Both the position numbers and the translations under genes were made by a program. Below are positions 52,139-61,250 of a stretch of DNA of 64,000 nucleotides, piece by piece (position 1 is the first letter of the stretch; every line of letters begins with the position of its first letter). Origin of the DNA: Planctomycetaceae bacterium (GTDB lineage: Bacteria; Planctomycetota; Phycisphaerae; Sedimentisphaerales; UBA12454); NCBI GenBank assembly GCA_021371795.1, contig JAJFVK010000001.1, positions 1 to 64,000 on the forward strand, given 5' to 3'. A model generated the notes under the pieces. The model was not told the origin of the DNA and made no database searches. It saw nothing but the letters and a program-made list of their open reading frames with translations.

Positions 52139-52720
52139 TTATCGCACTATCGCAGTTTTAGTTGCCGCAAGCAGTCTTTCGCCCGTCAGCGTATCAATCT
52201 GCCTCTGGTTAAACAACTGGTGTCTTTCCATAATTTCAGGAGCGTCGTTATAATATTGTTTAACCGCGTCGATACCGCCCTCGGCCAGCCCTTGAGTTTT
52301 ATAATCGACATCCAAAAGCCATCGGCTCATTTCGTCGTTCTGTTCCGCGGGAAAAATCAAAACTGTTACAAACTTATCATCGCTGTACTTTGCCAGATGT
52401 ACTTTCGCCTGTGTCGGCGGAGCGGTTGCAATCGCAGCGTTTACCAATTTTTTATAATCGGTTCTTGCGGCTGTTTCATCCGATTCATAGAAGAACATTC
52501 CAGTTTCAAGCTGAAAGATTCCATTCGGCACGCCTTTGAGTTCCATTTTGCCGTCAGCGTAAGCCCTGTAAATTTTATATACTTTGATATCCTGGAACTT
52601 TTCGCTTTCCAAAAGCTCGGCCACTTCTTCAGCCGTAAAGCCGACACCGCTGTGCCCGCCAAAATCAACTACATAAAGTCCCGTATATCTGTCCGCGTTT
52701 TTTATTTCCGGTAATTTCAT
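52139..52720 (-). CDS. Hypothetical protein
   Basis: 193 aa, soluble, not recognised. It opens KLPEIKNADRYTGLYVVDFGG and contains GFTAEEVAELLESEKFQDIKVYKIYRAY (in two runs) and a C-terminal helical region ending GERLLAATKTAIVR. No catalytic motif is visible. The gene is 63 bases from tyrS, same strand, with REP-type DNA between, so it may or may not share its transcript. Confidence 0.7.
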   Translation of the reverse strand: MKLPEIKNADRYTGLYVVDFGGHSGVGFTAEEVAELLESEKFQDIKVYKIYRAYADGKMELKGVPNGIFQLETGMFFYESDETAARTDYKKLVNAAIATAPPTQAKVHLAKYSDDKFVTVLIFPAEQNDEMSRWLLDVDYKTQGLAEGGIDAVKQYYNDAPEIMERHQLFNQRQIDTLTGERLLAATKTAIVR

Positions 52721-52727
52721 TTATTCA

Positions 52728-52776
52728 CCATTGTCATTGCGAGGGAGTCCTTAGGGACGACCGCGGCAATCTCATT
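52728..52776. repeat. REP-like dispersed repeat
   Basis: CATTGTCATTGCGAGGGAGT (52728-52747) ... CCGCGGCAATCTCATTTT (52761-52778). This is the widespread 'GTCATTGCGAGG...GGCAATCTC' type of intergenic repeat found in many bacterial genomes; the ends CATTGCGAGG and GCAATCTC are partly complementary. Confidence 0.6.
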
Positions 52777-52783
52777 TTAAAAT

Positions 52784-53989
52784 CTATCCTACTATTAATT
52801 TCGCAAATTTAAGTTTTCCCGCACGAACAATCATACCGTTTGCCGGCGTGATTGATTTATTCGGGTCTGTAATTTTTTCGCCGTCAACGCTCATTCCACC
52901 GCCTGCGACAAGTCTTTTCGCCTCGCCGCCGCTTGCGACAAGATTGCACATAGTCAGCAGTTTAGCGGCTGTTACAGCTTCACCGGCGATTTTAACCTCC
53001 GGCATATCCTGCGGCAATTGCTTCTGTGCGAAAACACTTTCAAACTCTGCCGCCGCCGCTTCGCCCGTCGCCTCATCGTAAAATTGTTTTATTATTGTCT
53101 TGCCCAAAAGTACTTTCGCCTGTTTCGGATGCGTTTTTTGCGAATCAACAAGCTCTTTGATTTTATCAGTCGGAATATCCGTCAGCAGCGTGTAATAATT
53201 TTCCATCATTTCATCGCTGATGCTCATAACTTTTCCGAACATATCTTTTGGTGAATCCGTTACGCCGATGTAGTTGCCTTTTGACTTGCTCATCTTCTGT
53301 ACGCCGTCAAGTCCGACAAGTATCGGCATGGTAATTACAATCTGCGGCTTTTGATTATTGATTCTCTGTAAATCTCTGCCGACAAGATTATTAAACGTCT
53401 GGTCAGTTCCGCCCAGCTCGACATCGGCATTTACCATAACGGAATCATAACCCTGCATCAGCGGATACAAAAATTCATGCATACTAATCGCATCGCCTGC
53501 CTTGTAGCGAATTTCAAAAGTATCGCGTTCGAGCATTCTTGCGACGGTCATTGAACTCATGAGTTTTATAATTTCCGCAAGTCTTAAATCGGCGAGCCAT
53601 TCGCTGTTCGGCCTGACCTCGAATTTATCAGGCGATGTATCGAGAATTTTGCCTGCCTGATCAATATATGTTTTCGCGTTTTTATCAATTTGTGCGCCCG
53701 AGAGCATCGGCCTTGTGGCGTTCTGACCCGTCGGGTCGCCGATACGCGCGGTGTAGTCGCCGATAATCAGAACGGCCTTGTGCCCCATATCCTGAAACTG
53801 CCGCATCTTCCGCATAACGACCGTGTGTCCCAGATGAATATCCGGAGCCGTCGGGTCCATACCGAGTTTTACACGAAGCTGACGTTTTTCATTCGCCGCA
53901 TCAGCCAAACGCTGCACCAGCTCATTTTCGCTGAAAATCTCAACTGTTCCGCGTTTTAACTGCTCTGCCTGCTGTTTACAATCTATCAT
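52784..53989 (-). CDS. tyrS: Tyrosyl-tRNA synthetase
   Basis: 401 aa from MIDCKQQAEQL; the 17 codons before it are not conserved. It charges tRNA-Tyr. Class I motifs: HIGH-type DIHLGHTVVMRKM near residue 52 and KMSKSKGNYIG near 225, with GGTDQTFNN and GDYTARIGDPTGQ. The C-terminal S4-like RNA-binding domain is present (MSVDGEKITDPNKSI). It is of the TyrRS type with the longer linker. Not linked to dtd by operon spacing (150-base gap). Confidence 0.96.
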   Translation of the reverse strand: MIDCKQQAEQLKRGTVEIFSENELVQRLADAANEKRQLRVKLGMDPTAPDIHLGHTVVMRKMRQFQDMGHKAVLIIGDYTARIGDPTGQNATRPMLSGAQIDKNAKTYIDQAGKILDTSPDKFEVRPNSEWLADLRLAEIIKLMSSMTVARMLERDTFEIRYKAGDAISMHEFLYPLMQGYDSVMVNADVELGGTDQTFNNLVGRDLQRINNQKPQIVITMPILVGLDGVQKMSKSKGNYIGVTDSPKDMFGKVMSISDEMMENYYTLLTDIPTDKIKELVDSQKTHPKQAKVLLGKTIIKQFYDEATGEAAAAEFESVFAQKQLPQDMPEVKIAGEAVTAAKLLTMCNLVASGGEAKRLVAGGGMSVDGEKITDPNKSITPANGMIVRAGKLKFAKLIVG

Positions 53990-54143
53990 AATTAGAAAAG
54001 CCTTCAAAACCGTGTATTTTACTCGAAATGTGGTTTTCAATCAAGAATTGATTTTCAGACAAAAACCGCCTCCAAGAAACAAAGACACCAAATTATATAG
54101 CTATATTTATAATATCTTTTCTTCGTGCCTTAGTGCCTACAAT
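53990..54143. other. Non-coding spacer with AT palindrome
   Basis: Holds the tyrS leader and a repeat-like stretch (54055-54140) with the perfect palindrome ATATAGCTATAT (54098-54109) and the dispersed-repeat words AAAGACACC and TTCGTGCCTTAGTGCCT. No gene seen. Confidence 0.4.
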
Positions 54144-54593
54144 TTAAAACAGGCGTTTGCTGTCTAACAGAAAATTAATCGGCCCATCGTTTGAAGCCGT
54201 TACATCCATATCAGCCGCAAAGATTCCTTTTTGAACATTCAGCCCCTCTGCTTTTATAAGTTCGCAAACTCGCTCATAGAGTTTTTCAGCAATCGCAGGT
54301 TCAGCCGCCAAATCAAACCCCGGCCGTCTTCCTTTTCTGCAATCGCCATAAAGCGTGAAATTACTGACTATAAGAATTTCTCCTGCCGCGTCTTTGACAT
54401 TGAGATTCATTTTTTGATTGCCGTCTTTGAAGATTCGCAGATTGACTAACTTATCCGCAATGAAAACAGCATCGGATTCATCATCGCCCTTGCCAACGCC
54501 GAGATAGACCAGCAGCCCGGCGTTTATCTGCCCGACAATCCGGCTATCAACCGTTACGCTTGCTTTCTTAACTCGCTGTACTACCGCTCGCAT
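54144..54593 (-). CDS. dtd: D-aminoacyl-tRNA deacylase
   Basis: 149 aa, a normal length for Dtd. It removes D-amino acids and glycine wrongly attached to tRNA. Motifs: MRAVVQRVKKASVTVD at the start, LVYLGVGKGD, the active-site SNFTLYGDCRKGRRP (SQFTLYGD type with Asn for Gln) and the cross-subunit NDGPINFLLDS. It lies 3 bases from the SMR gene. Confidence 0.95.
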   Translation of the reverse strand: MRAVVQRVKKASVTVDSRIVGQINAGLLVYLGVGKGDDESDAVFIADKLVNLRIFKDGNQKMNLNVKDAAGEILIVSNFTLYGDCRKGRRPGFDLAAEPAIAEKLYERVCELIKAEGLNVQKGIFAADMDVTASNDGPINFLLDSKRLF

Positions 54594-54596
54594 ATT

Positions 54597-54914
54597 TTAG
54601 TGTGCTGCTTTCAATAAGACTACGCCGAAAACAACCAGAACGATTCCCAAAAATCTTAGCATATTTATTGCGTCATTAAAGAAAGCAATACCGATAAGAA
54701 ATGTACATACTGCTCCGATACCCGTCCATACGCTGTATGCCGTTCCGATTGGAATGTTTCTTTGCGCGATGTATAAGAAGTATCCGCTCAAGGCCATCGT
54801 AACAACCGCGAATGAAATCCACAAAATTTTATGTGCCGTCATCTGCGCCAGCTTGAATCCCAATGGCCAGCCGACTTCAAACACCGCCGCTATTAATAAA
54901 TATATCCAACTCAT
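54597..54914 (-). CDS. sugE: SMR-family transporter, SugE/Gdx type
   Basis: 105 aa starting MSWIYLLIAAVFEVGW; four membrane helices. The essential Glu lies in FEVGW (Glu13), and NIPIGTAYSVWTGIGAV is the Gdx (guanidinium exporter) pattern rather than the drug-exporting EmrE one. The usual KxSxGFT-like segment is changed to KLAQMTAH, so specificity is less certain. The genes overlap in operon style with dtd. Confidence 0.85.
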   Translation of the reverse strand: MSWIYLLIAAVFEVGWPLGFKLAQMTAHKILWISFAVVTMALSGYFLYIAQRNIPIGTAYSVWTGIGAVCTFLIGIAFFNDAINMLRFLGIVLVVFGVVLLKAAH

Positions 54915-55025
54915 ATTCCATTTTCCCTGATGGCATTTTATACGATACTTTTCCAAACTTCATCCATAAAATATCTGTTTAATCCGTGATTAATAATCAG
55001 TTCGTTCGACGCGCAATTAAAAAAT

Positions 55026-55065
55026 ACCCGTGGTATTAGTGGCTATATCCGCGGGTCATTTTTTG
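55026..55065 (-). terminator. Hairpin terminator between rluD and the SMR gene
   Basis: ACCCGTGG (55026-55033) and CCGCGGGT (55049-55056) form an 8-bp stem around a 15-base loop, with a run of T on each side (ATTTTTT read leftwards, CATTTTTTG rightwards). It would end transcription from rluD on the minus strand; in that orientation one C-A mismatch weakens the stem, while on the plus strand it pairs fully with one G-U. Confidence 0.5.
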
Positions 55066-55203
55066 TTTTTTTTGTGATTTTCTGTCGTTTCTATGTTGAT
55101 TCACTGCAATTTACCAATTCTGTTCGGCACTATTTTTGCTTATCTTGAAAGATTTTATATTTTATACTTGCGCCATCCTGATTTCTTGTTTTAATTAGCT
55201 TTC

Positions 55204-55299
55204 ATGAAACAAGAAATTGCCATTGATGTAAACCAATCGCTCATAGTGCGAAGCAAAAAGACAAACCGCAAAACTGCCGGAAAACAATCAGCCCTTTAG
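55204..55299 (+). CDS. Very short basic ORF (31 aa), doubtful
   Basis: Reads MKQEIAIDVNQSLIVRSKKT then NRKTAGKQSAL. It lies in an otherwise empty 370-base gap and overlaps the 3' end of the pseudouridine synthase gene in opposite direction. No ribosome site is seen. The composition (Lys/Arg-rich) and clean frame make it worth noting, but evidence for a gene is weak. Confidence 0.25.
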   Translation: MKQEIAIDVNQSLIVRSKKTNRKTAGKQSAL

Positions 55300-56319
55300 T
55301 TTTCTATACTTTCTCAATTCCTCAAGAATATTCTTCATATCGTCGGCCATTGGCGCCTCGAAAAGCATCCTCTTCATCGTTGTCGGATGAGTAATCTCAA
55401 GCTGCCACGCGTGAAGCGCAGGCCTGTTTATCAGCGGTTCCTGCGGACAGGCTTTTTTATCCTCAAGCTGCCACGGATACACGAATCTTCCGCCGTACAT
55501 TTCATCGCCGATTATCGGATGTTTCAAATATGACATATGAACGCGAATCTGATGCGTTCTGCCGGTCTTGATATTTACCTTCACCAGAGTATAGCCGCGA
55601 AACTTTTCAATGTTCTCATAGAACGTTATCGCTTCTTTTCCGATTTCAGGCCGAACAGCGAACCGCTCACGTATAAGCGGATGAACAGCCAAAGGCTTAT
55701 TAATGCAGTCTGCGTCCGGTTCAGGTGTGCCGTGAACAATCGCAAGATAAAATTTTCTCGTCTGTCTGTCCTCGAATTGTTTTGCAACCCGCCAGTGCGC
55801 GGTTTCATTTTTGGCAATGACAAGACAGCCGGTAGTGTTACGGTCGAGACGATGAACTATGCCGGGACGAAAATCTTCGCTGCCTTTGGATAATTGTTTC
55901 TGATGAAACGCAAGAGCGTTTACCAGCGTTCCTGTTTTATAACCCCTTGCCGGATGCACTATCAGATTTGCCTGTTTATTGATGACGAGAATATCATCGT
56001 CTTCATACATAATATTCAGAGGAATATCTTCGGGGATATATTCCTTCACCGGAGGAGGCGGCAGGATTACATCAATACTGTCGCCGGTAGAAACTTTCGT
56101 GCTGGGCTTTACAGGTTTGCCGTTGATGGTTACAGCCTGTTCGTCAATCAGTTTTTGAAGCATTGTCCGGCTGAAATTGCTGAATCTGCCGGCAAGATAT
56201 TTGTCCAATCTGCGAACTGTGATATTTGTACCGACTTTAAGCGTCAGACGCTCTGCGCCTTCGGTATCAATTACTTCATCCTGATTGTTCGGTTCGTTTA
56301 AATTTTCAGGCGATTCCAT
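55288..56319 (-). CDS. rluD: RluD-family 23S rRNA pseudouridine synthase
   Basis: 343 aa. N-terminal S4 domain (RLDKYLAGRFSNFSRTMLQKLI), then the RluA-type catalytic domain with GIVHRLDRNTTGCLVIAK carrying the catalytic Asp, and RTHQIRVHMSYLKHPIIGD at the C-terminus. It isomerises uridines in the large-subunit rRNA; the exact sites cannot be assigned (RluD or RluC type). The start abuts the preceding TPR gene's stop (no spacer), so they are co-translated. Confidence 0.93.
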   Translation of the reverse strand: MESPENLNEPNNQDEVIDTEGAERLTLKVGTNITVRRLDKYLAGRFSNFSRTMLQKLIDEQAVTINGKPVKPSTKVSTGDSIDVILPPPPVKEYIPEDIPLNIMYEDDDILVINKQANLIVHPARGYKTGTLVNALAFHQKQLSKGSEDFRPGIVHRLDRNTTGCLVIAKNETAHWRVAKQFEDRQTRKFYLAIVHGTPEPDADCINKPLAVHPLIRERFAVRPEIGKEAITFYENIEKFRGYTLVKVNIKTGRTHQIRVHMSYLKHPIIGDEMYGGRFVYPWQLEDKKACPQEPLINRPALHAWQLEITHPTTMKRMLFEAPMADDMKNILEELRKYRKLKG

Positions 56320-57114
56320 TTATTCTGGCTTATTGGAATCCGACTTCGGAGCGGATATTTTCGTTACATCGACAGGGCCTTCGAGTTTGAGCGGGCCGGG
56401 CCTTTTAATCTCTTTTGCCGGCGGCATTATTTGAATCGGCGCCTTTGCGAAAACAACCTGTCTCTGATTATCGCTCATTGTATTTACACGAACCTGTGCT
56501 CGTTCCTGATATGTAGTGCCTTTGTAACTCGGCTCATCGACCAGAGTTTGGTAAGCTTTTTTAGCTCCGGCAAAATCGCCGATTTCTTCAAGACAAAGAC
56601 CTACTCCATATTGAGCCATCGCGGCGACCTGTGGGTCTGCCTTTGCTTTTACCAGAGCCTCTTCATAAATTTTCTGTGCCTGTTGGAACTGGAATTTGCG
56701 AACGTCCGGCTCGGCCGCTGTAAGTCTGTAATGCAGGTCGGTGCGTAACGCTTCGGCCTGTTTAACCATCGCCAGTGCCGCAAGAACAGGGTTATCAGTT
56801 TCGGCTGCCGAATTTTTCAGCGTATTGGCGGTGGTCTGGAATAAATCAGAAACGCCCATTCCCTGTGTCTTACCCTGAATGACGGCCTGTTTCTGCATAC
56901 CAAGCTGTTCGATAGTCGAGGTAATCATCGCGTTTTTCTCGTTCCAGACACGATGTTCTCTGCTGTAGAAAAAGACTGTATATGCGACCAGAGCGATTAC
57001 TACAACAACACCGATTATAACGGTGGTCATATTTTCCTTCAACCAGGCCGGGAAATTCACAATCCAGTCTGCCAGTTCATTTGTCGCTAATTCGTGCCGA
57101 CGTTCTGATTTCAT
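56320..57114 (-). CDS. Membrane-anchored TPR protein (YfgM-like)
   Basis: 264 aa. A cytosolic start (RHELATNELADWIVNFPAWLKEN) precedes one membrane helix (TVIIGVVVVIALVAYTVFFY). A periplasmic helical domain with at least two tetratricopeptide-like repeats follows (FQQAQKIYEEALVKAKADPQVAAMAQYGVG, LEEIGDFAGAKKAYQTLVDEP in pieces). The tail is Pro/Lys-rich. The architecture is like E. coli YfgM, which links the SecYEG translocon to chaperones, but the similarity is at the level of layout. It is directly followed by rluD. Confidence 0.78.
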   Translation of the reverse strand: MKSERRHELATNELADWIVNFPAWLKENMTTVIIGVVVVIALVAYTVFFYSREHRVWNEKNAMITSTIEQLGMQKQAVIQGKTQGMGVSDLFQTTANTLKNSAAETDNPVLAALAMVKQAEALRTDLHYRLTAAEPDVRKFQFQQAQKIYEEALVKAKADPQVAAMAQYGVGLCLEEIGDFAGAKKAYQTLVDEPSYKGTTYQERAQVRVNTMSDNQRQVVFAKAPIQIMPPAKEIKRPGPLKLEGPVDVTKISAPKSDSNKPE

Positions 57115-57249
57115 CGTTTAACCTTTCTAAATTATATAGCAAGTTCAGCAATTATAACCATTTAGCTTTTGACTTGCAATAAAAGATTTACATACTAAAA
57201 TTGCGGTCAGTTCAAAGAATTTATACTTAATAATACAGGAAAAATCCAG

Positions 57250-59064
57250 ATGTTTCGTAAAATTCCGTTTTCCCTGCTCTTGTGCACCTTTATTTCCGTG
57301 TTTTCAGTCATTTGTTTCGCAGAAATTGACAAATCCAGATATATAACCATCGACGAAATCAAGCCCGGAATGGACGCCTACTGCCTGACGGTCTATCAGG
57401 GCGTTGAACCGGCAAAATACAACCTGAAAGTCGTGTCTGTCGTCCGAAATGCCACGCCGAACAAAGACTTGATTCTTGTTATCGGAACTGACGAAGCATT
57501 TATTCATTCCGGCGCGGTCGCCGGATGCAGTGGTTCACCTGTCTATATTAATGGCAGACTTGCCGGCGCATTGTCTTCCGGCTGGGCTTGCGGCAAAGAC
57601 CCTCTCTATGGCGTAACACCAATCAAAGAAATGCTCGAAGTCGGCACACACCAGTTTCTCACAGACGCCTCCGCCTGCTCGGCACTGGATTTCACAAAGC
57701 CAATCAGCCTGAAAGAATCATATAAACAGTTAATGGCCCGAAAACCGACACAGCAATTATCCGGCGGGATGACTAATCTTGCCTACCCGATAACCACTAA
57801 CTTACCGCAATCGTCATTTTCAAATTTTTCCGGCGTTTTTGAGTCGACAGGTTTCATTCCTGTTGCCGCGGGTTCTGCTTCTGGTGCAGCGGATTCAGCG
57901 GAATACAATGACGTTTCACTCAAGCCCGGTGGAATACTCGCCCTGCCGCTTGTTTCCGGCGATATAGACATATCCGCAATCGGCACTGTAACAGAAGTCG
58001 CTGACGGCAAAGTTTATGCGTTCGGCCACAGTATGCTCGGTCAGGGGCCGATTGACTTGCCAATGGCAACAGGCCGCGTGCACACCGTCGTCGCAAGTAT
58101 TGTCCAGTCTTTCAAACTCTGCCAGCCGCTGGAAATCAAAGGCGCTTTGTATGCGGACGAATCGAGCGCTGTCGTCGGCTCAATCGGCAGACAGGCCGCG
58201 ACGATTCCAATACACATCAAAGTTGACAGATTCAACGACAAGGTTCGCGAGTATGACTGTAAAGTAGCGGTGCATCAGTTCTTCACACCGATGCTTGCCG
58301 GTGCCTGCATTGGCGGAGCCGCAACAATGCTTGGCGATTTGCCGGCTGAAAACGCAGTAGAATATAAAGCCCGCATCGGCATCACAGGTTACGATGCAAT
58401 TGAGTTTAAAAATTTCTCAAGCTCAAATGATATACAGGATTTTTTATCCGACGCCGTTGGCGCGTTGAATATCATAATGAACAATCCGTATGACAGACCG
58501 CAGATTACTTCGCTTGACTTCGAAATAAAAATAACGCCGCGAAATATGGTTTCACATATATGGAGTTTCGAGTTGTCGCAGACAGAAGTAAAGCCCGGCC
58601 AAACCGTTACCGCGACGATTACGATTGAAACGTTCCTCGGCAAAAACGAAACATACAAAACAGATTTTACAATTCCGTCCGACACCCCTTCAGGCATTTA
58701 TACGCTTACCGCAGGCGGATTCGAGGAATATATGATGTTCCTGAACAGATTCGCACCGTACAAATTTATGCCTGAAAATTTTCCGGGTATGATAAAAGCC
58801 GTCAACGAAATCGGAAATATCAAACGCAACAGTCTTTATGTTATGCTCGGACTTCCCGCTTCCGGAATCGCTATTGAAAATTCCTCGCTTCCGAATCTGC
58901 CGGTTACTAAATCGCTGCTGCTCAAGAACGACAAACGCACTTTGTCGGTGCAGCCCGGAGCGGAATGGATTGAAAGAATCATACCTGTCGAAACCGTTGT
59001 TCTCGACAGTAAGGAAATTATGATTAAAGTTGAAAAAGACAGAACTGATACGGAGACATATTAA
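57250..59064 (+). CDS. Secreted S55-type (SpoIVB-like) serine peptidase
   Basis: 604 aa. Signal peptide (FSLLLCTFISVFSVICFA), then the S55 domain: IKPGMDAYCLTVYQG, DLILVIGTDEAFIHSGAVAG, the nucleophile box GCSGSPVYINGRLAG (Ser at about 94) and FGHSMLGQGPIDLPMATGR. This is the wider SpoIVB peptidase S55 family found in planctomycetes and related phyla outside sporulation. The C-terminal ~200 residues form a beta domain (VKPGQTVTATITIETFLG). Its stop overlaps the next gene's ATG by one base (TAATG). Confidence 0.85.
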   Translation: MFRKIPFSLLLCTFISVFSVICFAEIDKSRYITIDEIKPGMDAYCLTVYQGVEPAKYNLKVVSVVRNATPNKDLILVIGTDEAFIHSGAVAGCSGSPVYINGRLAGALSSGWACGKDPLYGVTPIKEMLEVGTHQFLTDASACSALDFTKPISLKESYKQLMARKPTQQLSGGMTNLAYPITTNLPQSSFSNFSGVFESTGFIPVAAGSASGAADSAEYNDVSLKPGGILALPLVSGDIDISAIGTVTEVADGKVYAFGHSMLGQGPIDLPMATGRVHTVVASIVQSFKLCQPLEIKGALYADESSAVVGSIGRQAATIPIHIKVDRFNDKVREYDCKVAVHQFFTPMLAGACIGGAATMLGDLPAENAVEYKARIGITGYDAIEFKNFSSSNDIQDFLSDAVGALNIIMNNPYDRPQITSLDFEIKITPRNMVSHIWSFELSQTEVKPGQTVTATITIETFLGKNETYKTDFTIPSDTPSGIYTLTAGGFEEYMMFLNRFAPYKFMPENFPGMIKAVNEIGNIKRNSLYVMLGLPASGIAIENSSLPNLPVTKSLLLKNDKRTLSVQPGAEWIERIIPVETVVLDSKEIMIKVEKDRTDTETY

Positions 59065-61250
59065 TGAAAAAAAGTTTCGCTATTATACTTCTTGCCGCAG
59101 GCGTTTGCTCTGCGGTTACCAGTAAAACCGTCAAGCACAAATCTCTCGAAGATTTCCAAAACGGAAAAACTGAAAACACCGTCATAAGTTCTCACGGCGC
59201 TATTTCGTTGGCCTGCGCAACGCAGCTTCTTGCCAAAGATTTCAACGATGTCTGGACGATTAATTCCATCGTATGCAAAAATGAAAAGACTATTTTCATC
59301 GGCACAAGTCCAAACGGCAGGATTTTCAAATACGACAACGGCAAAGTTACCTGCATATATCCACAGGAAACACCCGCCGAGCCGAACGCCGCAAAGGGTG
59401 CCCGCACGCATCTGACCAATGAGCACATTTTCAAACTTGCTCTGGATTCAAAAGACAACCTGCTCGCTGCCGTCAGCGGTGAAAAAGGCAAACTAATGCG
59501 TTATAACGGCAAAAAGTTTGACACCATTTTCGAGTCGAACGATTCGCCGTATATTTTCGCGATTGCCTTCGACAAAAACGAAAATATTTTTCTTGGCACA
59601 GGCCCCAAAGGCCATATCTGGCGGCTCGACAGCAAGGGCAAAAATCCGCAGATTGTTTACACTTGCCAGGACAAAAACGTGCTTTGCCTTGCAATCGGCA
59701 AAGACGGCTCTTTATACGCCGGCACTGACACAAGAGGTTTGATTTACAAAATCAACATCGAAAAGAAAACCGCGTCCGTTCTTTACGACAGCGACGAAAA
59801 TGAAATAAACGATTTGCTCTTCGACCCGGCCGGCAATCTTTACGCGGCCACAACTTCGTACAAATCGATAAAAGCGCAGTTAAGAGGCGCAAGGGAAACC
59901 AAAAGACCGTTCGCTATGGGCAAACCGGAACAGGAAATAACAGAGGAACCTGTTGAAGACGGCGCTTACGACGCATCTGAAGCACTGAAAATCTCGAACA
60001 CGCCGAAAGACGGCGACGACGAAAGCAAGCAACTGCCGCCCGGAATGGAAAGAGGCAAACAATCGACCGCAAGTCATATATATAAGATTGACTCGAACGG
60101 ATTCGTTACAGACGTGTTCAGCCGTAACGCGGTATTTTTCAAAATGTGTTTGCAAAACAGCGAAATTCTCCTCGGCACAGGCAACAAAGCGGAACTGTTC
60201 AGCGTAAATCCGAAAACGGAAATTGAATCCCTCATTTACGAAGACACAGATGCTTCGCAGATAACTGACATTGTGAAATTTGGAGACGATGTGATTTTCG
60301 CGACCGCAAATCCTGCGAAAATTATAAAATTAAAATCGACTTTCGCGCAGACAGGCAATTTCCAATCCGACCTCATCGACGCGGGCCAGCCCGCGATGTG
60401 GGGAAAACTGCAAATCGAGGCAGATATCCCTGTGAACACAAAAATTATGTTAAGTGTAAGAAGCGGCAATGTCGGCGATATGAACGACCCGACTTTTTCG
60501 CTCTGGACAGAGCCGGTAAAGATTTCCGGTGCGACAGACATTTTGGTTCCGCTGGCAAGATTCTGCCAGTACAAGCTGATTCTTGACGGCAAAGAAAACG
60601 CAACGCCTGTCGTCCACGGTGTCGCGGCCGCTTTCGCAGTTCCAAACCTCGCGCCGAAAATCGCTGAAATATTAATTGAAAAAGGCACGAAAAAAGACGA
60701 GCCGGGAATTTTAAAAATCAGCTTCAAGCCCGAAGACGACAATATGGACAAGCTGGCGTTCAATATTGATTTCAGAAAAAAAGACCGCAAGCTGTGGATT
60801 AATATTGAAAAAGACCTCGACAAACCGAAGCTCGACTGGGACAGCAAAACCGTTGAGGACGGCATATATGAATTTAAAATCACCGCTTCGGACAAATTCA
60901 GCAACAACGCCCAAACCGCCCTTACAGGCTCACGAATCAGCGATTCGGTTATCGTGGACAATACAGCTCCTGCCATCGAAAAATTTCAGTTGAAGACCGA
61001 AGGCAAATCTGCGATGCTTACTATTAAGGCCGCCGACCAGTTAAGCACGGTAAGCAGTTTGAACTTTACAATCGACAGCAATGTCAACTGGAACAATGTG
61101 CTGCCGGACGATTCGGTCTGCGATACATTGAGCGAAGACTTCACGATAAAGACAGACGATTTGGAAACCGGCCGGCACATTATCGCCGTGAAAATTTCAG
61201 ACGCTGAAGAAAATACGATGTACAAAACTTTTGAAGTTGAAATTAAATAA
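59064..61250 (+). CDS. Secreted beta-propeller / Ig-like protein
   Basis: 728 aa. Signal peptide (FAIILLAAGVCSAVTS). Residues ~50-450 are repeated propeller blades (IFIGTSPNGRIFKYDNGKV, IFLGTGPKGHIWRLDSKGK, LYAGTDTRGLIYKINIEKK) of the NHL/SMP-30-like type, interrupted by an acidic low-complexity insert (~275-345). The rest are beta-sandwich, Ig-like domains (ISFKPEDDNMDKLAFNIDF, DNTAPAIEKFQL). A scaffold or sensor of unknown ligand. It is translationally coupled to the S55 peptidase, and the fumarase-alpha gene begins right after its stop, so the three form a tight operon. Confidence 0.8.
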   Translation: MKKSFAIILLAAGVCSAVTSKTVKHKSLEDFQNGKTENTVISSHGAISLACATQLLAKDFNDVWTINSIVCKNEKTIFIGTSPNGRIFKYDNGKVTCIYPQETPAEPNAAKGARTHLTNEHIFKLALDSKDNLLAAVSGEKGKLMRYNGKKFDTIFESNDSPYIFAIAFDKNENIFLGTGPKGHIWRLDSKGKNPQIVYTCQDKNVLCLAIGKDGSLYAGTDTRGLIYKINIEKKTASVLYDSDENEINDLLFDPAGNLYAATTSYKSIKAQLRGARETKRPFAMGKPEQEITEEPVEDGAYDASEALKISNTPKDGDDESKQLPPGMERGKQSTASHIYKIDSNGFVTDVFSRNAVFFKMCLQNSEILLGTGNKAELFSVNPKTEIESLIYEDTDASQITDIVKFGDDVIFATANPAKIIKLKSTFAQTGNFQSDLIDAGQPAMWGKLQIEADIPVNTKIMLSVRSGNVGDMNDPTFSLWTEPVKISGATDILVPLARFCQYKLILDGKENATPVVHGVAAAFAVPNLAPKIAEILIEKGTKKDEPGILKISFKPEDDNMDKLAFNIDFRKKDRKLWINIEKDLDKPKLDWDSKTVEDGIYEFKITASDKFSNNAQTALTGSRISDSVIVDNTAPAIEKFQLKTEGKSAMLTIKAADQLSTVSSLNFTIDSNVNWNNVLPDDSVCDTLSEDFTIKTDDLETGRHIIAVKISDAEENTMYKTFEVEIK

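Noticed and set aside
51936-52139. 67-aa minus-strand ORF
   Set aside because: Its first third is repeat DNA and it has no ribosome site or known homologue type.
54915-55200. Guanidine riboswitch before the SugE/Gdx gene
   Set aside because: The region lacks the conserved ykkC, mini-ykkC or guanidine-III core sequences; the one clear hairpin looks like a terminator.
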